Of a stretch of DNA of 64,000 nt, positions 22,253 to 29,160 are shown one piece after another (the stretch's first letter is position 1; each line of letters starts with the position of its first letter). The DNA comes from Armatimonadota bacterium (lineage in GTDB: Bacteria; Armatimonadota; UBA5829). The stretch spans positions 1 through 64,000 of the forward strand of contig JAMCYN010000063.1 in assembly GCA_023474015.1 (NCBI GenBank). The letters are read 5' to 3'. The translations under genes were made by a program, and so were the position numbers. The notes under the pieces are model-generated. The model was given only the letters and a program-made list of their open reading frames with translations. It searched no databases and was not told the origin of the DNA.

Positions 22253-22317
22253 GGGGTGAGAGCACTCGCGATTGTTTCCTGCTGAAGCCGCAAACTGACA
22301 ACCGAATAGCGACCTCC

Positions 22318-22459
22318 CGGCCCGGCCTGTTACGGGGTATGACGCAGGCCGGGCCGAACCTTGTTTTACGAGGTTCGGCGGTCCGGGTGTTCGGCAGTCC
22401 GAAAGCCCGGTGTTTCGGGAATTCATTCCCGAAACGTTTCGGCATTGAAGTGCCGAAAC
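22318..22459. repeat. Cluster of consecutive palindromes
   Basis: Four hairpin-forming units lie one after another. CGGCCCGGCCTG/CAGGCCGGGCCG (22318-22356); CCGAACCT/AGGTTCGG (22354-22378); GTTTCGGGAAT/ATTCCCGAAAC (22412-22435); GTTTCGGCA/TGCCGAAAC (22436-22459). The last two together are bounded by GGTGTTTCGG and CCGAAACACC, so they may also form one larger structure. The third unit shares its arms with the palindrome inside argS. The 230-base gap before the next small gene holds nothing else recognisable. Confidence 0.82.
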
Positions 22460-22483
22460 ACCCGTTTGGCGTGGCGCAAGTGC

Positions 22484-22702
22484 TTATGCGGCCTTGTTGC
22501 GGCGGTGACGGTGGGGGTTCACCTTTTGGAACAGCTTCATCTGCGCGCACTCAAGAGCTTCGCACAGTTCCTGAGGCTGCAAGCCCCTTGTAAACAGCGC
22601 GCAGTCGGAACCGTTCGTATACGGGCAGTAGAGGCTATCGTCGCTTTCCTCACCGTAACCCAAGTCATTGTTTGTGAGTCCGTTCAACCAATCCATATCC
22701 AT
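22484..22702 (-). CDS. Hypothetical small Cys-containing protein
   Basis: A possible 72-aa protein starting MDMDWLNGLTNNDLGYG at ATG 22702, with GAGG 8 bases upstream. It is acidic in the N-terminal half, has four Cys (C-P-Y-T, D-C-A-L, ELCEAL, LEC) and a basic end HRHRRNKAA. It has the same direction as, and lies 80 bases downstream of, the phosphoglycosyltransferase gene, so it could be the last gene of the polysaccharide operon. I do not recognise a family, and the reading frame could be chance. Confidence 0.4.
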   Translation of the reverse strand: MDMDWLNGLTNNDLGYGEESDDSLYCPYTNGSDCALFTRGLQPQELCEALECAQMKLFQKVNPHRHRRNKAA

Positions 22703-22781
22703 TGCGTTATCCTCAGCACTCCGAAGAATGTACAAGGGATTGTCGGCAGGTGACGGAAAAAAGGTTAGGAGGAGGTTGAGG

Positions 22782-23393
22782 CTATTTGTTTCCTCTCGCC
22801 GAAAGCACCGCCGCGACGGTCATGAAGAAGACTTTGATATCGAAGATTAGGCTCATCTTGCGGCAGTATTGGGCGTCGTAGCCGACCTTGGTGTGGGAAT
22901 CGAGCTCGTCTCGGCCCATCGCCTGCGCAAGGCCGGTGATGCCGGGGCGGACGTGCGTGGCGCCCATTTCTTCGCGGAGGGCGATGACGTCATTCTGCGT
23001 AGGCAGCGCGGGACGAGGGCCGATGAAGCTCATCTCGCCCTTGATGATGTTGACTAGCTGCGGCAGCTCGTCAAGGCTGCTCTTGCGAAGAAACGGGCCG
23101 AGCCGCGTGAACGGGATTACCTGCTGCTCTTGCATATCGGCGGTGGAGAGCACCGGGGTCCCAAGTTTCATCGTGCGGAACTTATACATCGTGAAGAGCC
23201 TGCCCAGCGCGCCGAGCCTGGTCTGGCGGTAGATCGCGGGGCCGGGGTCGTCGAGCTTAATGGCGAGCGCGACGGCAAGCATCAGCGGGCCGAATACGAT
23301 CAGCCCGACTACCGCGAGCGCGAAGTCGATCATCGCCTTGAGATAGGCATACGGACCGACACTAGGCGCCACTCTGTCAGCTTCTTCGATCAT
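22782..23393 (-). CDS. Initiating sugar-phosphate transferase (PglC/WcaJ-type phosphoglycosyltransferase)
   Basis: A 203-aa monotopic phosphoglycosyltransferase that would link the first sugar phosphate to undecaprenyl phosphate. A membrane-embedded hairpin (KAMIDFALAVVGLIVFGPLM) is followed by PF02397 motifs: DDPGPAIYRQTRLG, YKFRTMK, SSLDELPQL with the catalytic Asp-Glu pair, GEMSFIGPRPALPTQ and RPGITGLAQ. It has the short PglC-like form without the extra N-terminal helices of WcaJ/WbaP. ATG 23393 overlaps the stop of the upstream gene (ATGA), showing coupling; the longer frame adds 13 unsupported residues. It marks this cluster as a lipid-linked polysaccharide locus. Confidence 0.93.
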   Translation of the reverse strand: MIEEADRVAPSVGPYAYLKAMIDFALAVVGLIVFGPLMLAVALAIKLDDPGPAIYRQTRLGALGRLFTMYKFRTMKLGTPVLSTADMQEQQVIPFTRLGPFLRKSSLDELPQLVNIIKGEMSFIGPRPALPTQNDVIALREEMGATHVRPGITGLAQAMGRDELDSHTKVGYDAQYCRKMSLIFDIKVFFMTVAAVLSARGNK

Positions 23394-24265
23394 CGCAGCA
23401 TCCCCACCTTGCGCATTTCCTCGATCTCCCACCCGATGCCTTCATCAAAGCCTCGGGGCGAGAAATCGAGCTCCGAGACGGCCTTCGAGATGTCGAAGGC
23501 TTTATCCTCCCGCATTCTAAGCACCTGTTCGTCGTTGATCGGGAACTTCGGAATCCACTGCAGGCCCCGCACAATCCCCGCAGCCGCGCCAGGGCTGATG
23601 TGAACTTTGCGGACATTCTTCCCAAGTTTGGCCAGTATGATATCGATCATCTCGCCGTAGGGAACGGGGTTCGGCCCGGCGAGGTTGTATTCCTGGTTCT
23701 CCGTTTGAGGGTTGTCGATTGCGGCGACGATCCCATCCGCGAGATCGTCAGTGAACACGGGCTGCATCAGGTTCGAGCCGTCCCCGAAGAACGGAAAGAT
23801 GGGGTAGCTGGCCAGAAATCGAATCAGGCGGTTCATGTTGCGGTCCCGCAGGGTTCCGTAGATCATGCTCGGGCGGAGGATGGTGTAGGTAACGCCCGAA
23901 TTGCGGATGCGGTCTTCGTTGACGATGTAGATATCCGCGCACCTGCGGAACTTGGAGAAGATGCCGGTGGTGGTGACGTAATACGCCCGCTCGACGCCGG
24001 CCGCGACTACGGCCTCCAGCGACTTGTGGTAGTGCTTGGGGTGGGTCATGTCGATATAGGCGACCGATGCGCTCAGGAGCGAAGTGAACGATTCGGGCTC
24101 GGTGACATCGCCCGTGTGCATCGTCAGGCCGATGGACTGAAGCAGGCTCGTGTCGGAGGTGGGCCGCACCACGCAGGTGATGTGGGTCGCGCCGATTTTA
24201 TCGGCGAGCCTCTTGATGACGGCGTTGCCGGTCGGGGAGGTCGCGCCCGCGATGATGTATCTCAC
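23390..24265 (-). CDS. NAD(P)-dependent sugar epimerase/reductase (atypical SDR)
   Basis: A 291-aa atypical short-chain dehydrogenase. The Rossmann nucleotide loop is GATSPTG near the N-terminus, with TGDV at the adenine site, AYYVTTTGIF at the expected Ser/Thr position and LRPSMIYG after it. The usual Tyr-x3-Lys pair is not obvious, which resembles NmrA-type members and some UDP-sugar reductases. PVFTDDLADGIV and EYNLAGP are the C-terminal substrate-side features common to sugar epimerases. It overlaps both neighbours by 4 bases, so it belongs to the same polysaccharide transcript. The substrate is not known. Confidence 0.8.
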   Translation of the reverse strand: MRYIIAGATSPTGNAVIKRLADKIGATHITCVVRPTSDTSLLQSIGLTMHTGDVTEPESFTSLLSASVAYIDMTHPKHYHKSLEAVVAAGVERAYYVTTTGIFSKFRRCADIYIVNEDRIRNSGVTYTILRPSMIYGTLRDRNMNRLIRFLASYPIFPFFGDGSNLMQPVFTDDLADGIVAAIDNPQTENQEYNLAGPNPVPYGEMIDIILAKLGKNVRKVHISPGAAAGIVRGLQWIPKFPINDEQVLRMREDKAFDISKAVSELDFSPRGFDEGIGWEIEEMRKVGMLR

Positions 24266-25500
24266 TTCGCGGCTCCTCGGGAGGCTATAACCCGGCCGAA
24301 CAGGTTGTGGAACCGGTCGGCGATGTGCTTGATCGTATAATTCTCCTCAAGAGCTTTTCTGGCGTTTTGCCCCATTTGCTCGGCGAGATCGGAGTCGTTA
24401 CGGAGCTTGACGACCGCGTCCGCCAGGCTTGCCGGGTCGCCCTGATTCACCTGCATCCCGCAATCGGACTCGACCACCGCGCGCGAAATCTCCGAGTTCG
24501 GATCGAGAATGGCGACCGTCGGCCTGCCGGCGGCAAGGATCGTATAGAACTTGCTTGGGACCGCGAGTCCGTCGATGCCGGGCGCGAGCGGGACTAGGCA
24601 GACATCAGCCGAGGCGAGCAGGTCGGGGTACTCGTCGGCGCCGACTGCGGGGAGCAGGCGCACGTTGGTCAGACCCTCACGCTCGATGCGCTCAGCGATC
24701 TCGTCCCAACGAGTACCCTTGCCTACGAGCAGGAACGTCGCGTCGCTATTTTTCTCCTTGGCGATCTTCGCGGCGTCGAGTATGACATCGAGGCCCTGGA
24801 ACGGCCCAAGGTTCCCCGCGTAGAGGGCGATAAAGCCGCTTAGATGGTGCTTCTCGCGGAACCGGCTGGTCTTGGGCATCGGGTATATCTGCTGGGGGTC
24901 CGCCCAGTTGGTGATAACCTCTATCTGCTCGCCGGGTATCCCGTAGGCGGTTTCGAGGTTGGTCTTCATACATCGTCCGAGGACTGCGACCATGTCCGCC
25001 GAGCCCAGCCATCTCTTCTGATGCTTGCGCGCGAGCCTGGCCGGGTAGCTGGTCTTGGAGACGGCTCCCAGGGCGACTGCCAGGTCTGGGTAGAAGTCGT
25101 GAATAAGATAAACATACGGCGTGCCGCTGCGCCTCTTGTACGCCAGCGCCGCTATAGGGGCTGATGGCGGGTTCGTGCCGACGAATACGAGATCGTGCGG
25201 CCCCATCTTCATCAGCTTCTTGCGCGCGGCGAATGTGAAGCACAGGCCCGCGAGAATACGCAGGGCCGTCGACGGACGGTTCGAGCGCGGGCAACCGACC
25301 CGGTGAATCCTGACCCCGTCCCAGTCCTCGAACGGCGCAAGCTTCTCCGGGCTAAGGCGGTACATGTTGGAGCTTGTGATGACATCAAGCTCGATGTCGG
25401 GATAGTTGTCCTTGAAGTAGCGCGACAGCTCCGACAGCCCCGTCGGAGTCCCGCCGGTGTTGTCAGGGTAGAAGTATTCGGTTATAAGGCAAATCTTCAT
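24262..25500 (-). CDS. Glycosyltransferase family 4 (WbuB-like)
   Basis: A 412-aa GT-B glycosyltransferase, probably adding a nucleotide-activated sugar during lipid-linked repeat assembly. The N-terminal domain begins MKICLITEYFYPDNTGGTP, a WbuB-like start. The C-terminal donor domain has ALYAGNLGPFQGLDVILDAA, VGKGTRWDEI, and DVCLVPLAPGIDGLAVPSKFYTILAAGRP, with the E/K acid region typical of GT4. ATG 25500 is chosen; the 16 codons upstream are heptamer repeat. There is no ribosome site because the repeat runs up to 2 bases before the ATG. It overlaps the downstream gene by 4 bases. Confidence 0.9.
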   Translation of the reverse strand: MKICLITEYFYPDNTGGTPTGLSELSRYFKDNYPDIELDVITSSNMYRLSPEKLAPFEDWDGVRIHRVGCPRSNRPSTALRILAGLCFTFAARKKLMKMGPHDLVFVGTNPPSAPIAALAYKRRSGTPYVYLIHDFYPDLAVALGAVSKTSYPARLARKHQKRWLGSADMVAVLGRCMKTNLETAYGIPGEQIEVITNWADPQQIYPMPKTSRFREKHHLSGFIALYAGNLGPFQGLDVILDAAKIAKEKNSDATFLLVGKGTRWDEIAERIEREGLTNVRLLPAVGADEYPDLLASADVCLVPLAPGIDGLAVPSKFYTILAAGRPTVAILDPNSEISRAVVESDCGMQVNQGDPASLADAVVKLRNDSDLAEQMGQNARKALEENYTIKHIADRFHNLFGRVIASRGAAK

Positions 25501-25501
25501 A

Positions 25502-25592
25502 GCAATGCAGAATGATGAATGCAGAATGCAGAATGGAAGGGACCTCACGATCGTAGGTCATTCTGCATTCTGCACTCTGCATTCTTCATTCT
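25502..25592. repeat. Paired heptamer repeat, GAATGCA type
   Basis: AATGCAG, AATGATG, AATGCAG, AATGCAG units (25502-25536) face inverted ATTCTGC, ATTCTGC, ACTCTGC, ATTCTTC units (25558-25592) around a 20-base centre. It fills nearly all of the gap between two polysaccharide genes and takes the place of a ribosome site for the downstream glycosyltransferase. Confidence 0.88.
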
Positions 25593-25598
25593 CTTTCT

Positions 25599-26642
25599 TT
25601 ACTTCTTCACCACGACGCCCTGAACCGCTGATGACATCCCCACCGGGAACTCGGCGTCTCGCTGGACGTTATCCCAGTTCGCCTTGAACCATTCGTAGGT
25701 GTTCTTGAGGCCCTGCTCGAAGTCCATGCTCGGCTCGTAGCCAAGGAGCTTATTGGCCTTTTCGACGCTTGCGAGGAGGCGCTTCTTTGTGTCCCAGACC
25801 CGATGCGGGGCGCGCGCGATGCCGGCCTTGTTGCCGGTCAGGTCATTGACCATCTCCGCCATCTCGAGAATCTTCACTTCGCGACCGGACGCCAGGTTCA
25901 TTTCCTCACCTACGGCTGCCTCGTAATAACCCGCCCTGAGCAGCGCGTCCACCAGATCGCCGACATAGGTGAAGTCGCGGGTCTCCTCGCCGCTTCCCGT
26001 GAAAGGCAGCGGCAGGCCAGACATCGCCCAGAACATGAAGTTCGGGATCACGTTGCGATACTGCCCTGGAACCTCGCCGGGGCCGAAGGAGTTGAAGAAC
26101 CGGGTCTTGACTATCGGCGTGCCGTAGTGGTGGTGGAAGAAGTTCGCGTAAAGCTCCCCGAGCATCTTTGTGATCTGATACGGCGTCGTCAGGTGCATCG
26201 ACATGAAATCTTCCTTTAACGGAAGCGGGGCCGTGCAGCCGTAGATCGAGCAGCCCGAGGAGGCGTAGACCACCCGGCCCGCCTTGCACATTTGAGCATA
26301 CTGATAGATCAGCAGCGTGCCGAGGCCGTTTGTGTTCAGGTCCTTTTGAGGGAAATCCACCGAGTTCTGGTTCGCGAAAAACGCGGCCAGGTGGTAGACG
26401 ATGTCCGGGTTCAGGCCGAAGACGCGCTTGAGGGCGATCTCGTCTGTGATCGAGCCCTTCACCAGCAGCACGTTCGGCAGCGACGGTATGTTCCATTCGT
26501 ACGCGGCGGACATGTCGTCCAGCACGATCACCAGCTTCGCCTTCAGCTCGGCTATCGCGCGCGTCAAATTCGAGCCGATGGCCCCGCCGCCGCCTGTGAT
26601 GAGAACGGTCTTGCCCTCGAGATGTTTCTTGTAATCTTCCAT
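25599..26642 (-). CDS. NAD-dependent nucleotide-sugar epimerase/dehydratase
   Basis: A 347-aa extended SDR. It has ITGGGGAIGSNL as the NAD-binding loop, HLAAFFANQNSV, ASSGCSIYG for the active-site Ser/Thr, and the Tyr-x3-Lys pair in TPYQITKMLGE. FFNSFGPGE and GSGEETRDFTYVGDLVDALL are typical of UDP-sugar 4-epimerases and 4,6-dehydratases. ATG 26642 follows AGGAG at 8 bases. Substrate is uncertain; its closest pattern is of UDP-glucose/UDP-glucuronate epimerases. It is separated from the next upstream gene by a long family B repeat, so it may have its own promoter. Confidence 0.88.
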   Translation of the reverse strand: MEDYKKHLEGKTVLITGGGGAIGSNLTRAIAELKAKLVIVLDDMSAAYEWNIPSLPNVLLVKGSITDEIALKRVFGLNPDIVYHLAAFFANQNSVDFPQKDLNTNGLGTLLIYQYAQMCKAGRVVYASSGCSIYGCTAPLPLKEDFMSMHLTTPYQITKMLGELYANFFHHHYGTPIVKTRFFNSFGPGEVPGQYRNVIPNFMFWAMSGLPLPFTGSGEETRDFTYVGDLVDALLRAGYYEAAVGEEMNLASGREVKILEMAEMVNDLTGNKAGIARAPHRVWDTKKRLLASVEKANKLLGYEPSMDFEQGLKNTYEWFKANWDNVQRDAEFPVGMSSAVQGVVVKK

Positions 26643-26677
26643 GACGAACACTCCTGTTGAGGAAGGCATCTTTTTTC

Positions 26678-27030
26678 AATCACGAAAGGACGAAAGATAC
26701 GAAAGCACGAAAGGGGAAGGGATTCTTTCATTCGAAAGCCCGAAATCCCGAAAGGCTTAGGATCAGTACTCCGTAAGCCCTGAGTAGCCCTAGTGAAGTG
26801 ATCTAGTTTCCACTGGGCCATTCGGGCGTATCGAAGGGCGGCTCCGAAGGTACAGAGTCTGGTACGGTACTTACCGGCCCTTCGATACGCCCCAATCACC
26901 TTCTCAATAATAGCTAACTTCTGCTGGGGCTACTCAGGGCCTACGGATTACTGCACCCTATCAATTATGCACTGTTCACTGTACCCTGTACACTATTCCC
27001 TTTTCGTGTTTTCGTTCCTTCGTGATTAAA
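26678..27030. repeat. Family B inverted element copy 4, complete
   Basis: This 350-base copy fills the gap between two epimerase genes. It has an ATCACGAAAGG tract (26678-26720), a short heptamer AAAGCCCGAAATCCCGAAAGG, CCGTAAGCCCTGAGTAGCCC, GCGTATCGAAGGGCGGC, a centre, CGGCCCTTCGATACGCCC, the long arm ending GGCTACTCAGGGCCTACGG, a CTGTACCCTGTACACTATTCCC block, and the inverted CACGAAA tract TTTTCGTGTTTTCGTT..CGTGATTAAA. No gene is present. Confidence 0.88.
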
Positions 27031-27038
27031 GAGCCTAG

Positions 27039-27959
27039 CTACTTCTTATAAACTTCCCGCATCCAAGCGACGTAGCGCTTGACGCCCTCGTGGATGTCGA
27101 TTGTCGGATCGTGCTTGAGGTCACGCCGGGATTTCGAGAAATCGACGACCTTCACGCGTGTCGTGAAACCCTCTTCACCCTTATACTGCACGAGCTTCGG
27201 GTCAGCGCCGGTCTCCTTGACGACGATCTCGGCGAGTTCCTCGATTGTGATCACCCAGTCTTCCTTGCTGCCGACGTTATACACCTCACCGGGGATGAAG
27301 TTGTCCACAATGTTGGCGAATGTGCGGCAGGTGTCCTCGACGTAGTCGAATATGCGCTTGTGCCCGCGATAGACCGGGAACGGCGCCCCGTGCAGGCAGC
27401 TATGGACCATGATCGGAATGACTCCGCGATAGCGGCTGTAGTACTCATGCGGTCCATAGCAGCCGACCGGGCGCACCCGAACGGTTTCGGTGCCGAACAT
27501 CAACGCCGAATTGAGGCACTGAAGCTCTCCGGCCCACTTGGAGATCGCGTAGTCGTTCATCTGCTTGATGGGTATGCGCTCCATCACGTCTTCGCTCATC
27601 AGCTCGTCGTAGTCGCCATAGACTTCCGCGCTGGAGAAAAAGATCATCTTGAACTTGTGCTGCTCCTGCAAGCGGAGCATGTTCTTTGTGCCGACGACGT
27701 TGGTCCGCCAGAGGTTCTCATAGTGGTCTTCGCCGTTCCAGCGGCCGTATTCGGCGGCCAGGTGGTAGACAAAGTCGAACTTGTGATTGCGAAATATCCA
27801 GTCCACCTGCTGGTAGACTCCGGTGTCGGCCTTGATGTGCTTAGGGTCCTCGCCCTGGAGGATGTCGCAGGTCCGGACGTCGTGCCCCCGCCCGCGGAGT
27901 TCATTGGTGAGATTCGTACCTATGAAGCCACGTCCCCCCGTGACCAATATGTTTGCCAA
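27039..27959 (-). CDS. NAD-dependent nucleotide-sugar epimerase/dehydratase
   Basis: A 306-aa extended SDR starting at TTG 27959 (MANILVTGGRGFIGTNL) with GAGAGGTGG 7 bases upstream. HLAAEYGRWNGEDHY, FFSSAEVYGDYDE and DYAISKWAGE (Tyr-x3-Lys) are the catalytic region. RVRPVGCYGPHEYYSRYRGVIP and YNVGSKEDWVITIEELAE finish the substrate domain. The sequence near EYGRWNGEDHYENLWRTN resembles sugar epimerases of lipopolysaccharide clusters. No substrate is assigned. The gene sits between repeat-filled spacers, so its expression may be independent of its neighbours. Confidence 0.88.
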   Translation of the reverse strand: MANILVTGGRGFIGTNLTNELRGRGHDVRTCDILQGEDPKHIKADTGVYQQVDWIFRNHKFDFVYHLAAEYGRWNGEDHYENLWRTNVVGTKNMLRLQEQHKFKMIFFSSAEVYGDYDELMSEDVMERIPIKQMNDYAISKWAGELQCLNSALMFGTETVRVRPVGCYGPHEYYSRYRGVIPIMVHSCLHGAPFPVYRGHKRIFDYVEDTCRTFANIVDNFIPGEVYNVGSKEDWVITIEELAEIVVKETGADPKLVQYKGEEGFTTRVKVVDFSKSRRDLKHDPTIDIHEGVKRYVAWMREVYKK

Positions 27960-28004
27960 TCAGTTCCACCTCTCTAGTTATTAGCGACAGGACATTGTAG
28001 CATA

Positions 28005-28161
28005 GGGAATAGGGAACAGGGAACAGGGAACAGAAGGGAATTTTGCCACGAAAGTACGAAAGGGAAGGGAGGGCTTAAGCCCGGGGAACTTGTGTCCGAG
28101 GTTCAAACCCCGGACGAACGGCAGGTCCCTTCTATTCCCTGTTCCCTATTCCCTGTTCCCT
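28005..28161. repeat. Composite repeat: GGGAACA heptamer pair around a CACGAAA tract and a palindrome
   Basis: GGGAATA, GGGAACA, GGGAACA, GGGAACA heptamers (28005-28034) face CTATTCCCTGTTCCC units (28132-28161). Between them lie CACGAAAGTACGAAAGG and a second repeat, CTTAAGCCCGGGGAACTTG followed by GTCCGAGGTTCAAACCCCGGAC. The latter recurs at 37465-37512. The right tract overlaps the last codons and stop of the DUF362 gene. Confidence 0.88.
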
Positions 28162-29139
28162 AATCTCGACCGGTTTCCCCGCGATCGCATACAGAACCGC
28201 ATGCAGCACCACTCGTCCGAACCAGGATTCGTAGCCCAGCCAGGTTATGAACCGGCTGTTGAAGCCCGAGAGGGCGATCAGGTGGCGGACGGTGCGCTTG
28301 ATCGTGAATACATGCTCGCGAGCGTCCGAAGGCGCGATGTTATACTCGATCTCATTTAGGTCGGCGGGCATGTCACCGAGCTGGACCGCCCGACGCATGT
28401 GCTTCACATCCCTCCAGGACCACCCCATAAGCTCGGATACGTAGCGGTCGAACGTGCCCGCGTCGGTCGCGGCGATGATCGTATCCATCCTCACCGGCTC
28501 ACCTTCCATCGGGCCATTCTTGTCCAGAAAATACGTGCCGTCGGAGACCACCACCGGCTTCAGAGCACGGTTGATGGCCACGATGGCGTCGTGGAAGACA
28601 TAGTGTCGCCGAAGTCGCATGATATCCGGCACGCAGCCCCACTGGTTCTTGTAGGCGAGCGTGAGGCCTGTCATCGCGTGGATTTTCGGGACCGGCATCG
28701 TGATAAAAAGGTCCGTTTCGTGCAGAAGTCTGGTCGGCAGCGGAAGCTGGTGAGTGGAGAAACCCGAACGGAAAGTGATGTTCTCGCGCGGCTCCTCACA
28801 GAGGTTCACGGCCTCGATGCCGAACTCATCCGCCATGTCGAAAATGCCGTGACCCTTGAACGCCTCTATTGCCTTCCACGCGTGGTAGCCGCCATCGGTT
28901 TCGACTATGGCGATATGCGGGGTGATCTCGCGGAGAATCTTCACCGTCTCGCGGATCACCTCGGGGCTGGTCGTGACGCCCGGTTTGTAGTATGGATATG
29001 TGAAATTGGGTTTGATCGATATCCGGGTCGTGCTTGTTATCTTATCCAGCAGGCCGGTCTGTTCAAGGCTCATCCTGATCTTAGCGCCTAGATCTCCGTT
29101 CACCTTTACCAGGGCCAGCCGGCGTTTGTTTTCGCTCAT
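28132..29139 (-). CDS. DUF362-domain protein
   Basis: A 335-aa cytoplasmic protein of the DUF362 family, whose members are proteins of unknown function sometimes joined to iron-sulfur domains; no ferredoxin cysteines are present here. Motifs visible are ISIKPNFTYPYYKPGVTTSPEV region, IVETDGGYHAW, MPVPKIHAMTGLTLAYKNQWG and DAIVAINRALKPVVVSDGT. The final residues EIREQGIGNRE and the stop are encoded by the GGGAACA heptamer repeat. ATG 29139 has AGGAAAG 8 bases upstream; ATG 29160, immediately after the Fkp stop, is an alternative. Tight linkage to Fkp suggests a role in the same polysaccharide pathway, but the function is unknown. Confidence 0.8.
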   Translation of the reverse strand: MSENKRRLALVKVNGDLGAKIRMSLEQTGLLDKITSTTRISIKPNFTYPYYKPGVTTSPEVIRETVKILREITPHIAIVETDGGYHAWKAIEAFKGHGIFDMADEFGIEAVNLCEEPRENITFRSGFSTHQLPLPTRLLHETDLFITMPVPKIHAMTGLTLAYKNQWGCVPDIMRLRRHYVFHDAIVAINRALKPVVVSDGTYFLDKNGPMEGEPVRMDTIIAATDAGTFDRYVSELMGWSWRDVKHMRRAVQLGDMPADLNEIEYNIAPSDAREHVFTIKRTVRHLIALSGFNSRFITWLGYESWFGRVVLHAVLYAIAGKPVEIREQGIGNRE

Positions 29140-29160
29140 CCAATCTTTCCTACTTAGCAT

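Noticed and set aside
22361..22753. 130-aa plus-strand frame over the palindrome cluster
   Set aside because: Built of palindrome translation and the antisense of the small minus frame; no start signal.
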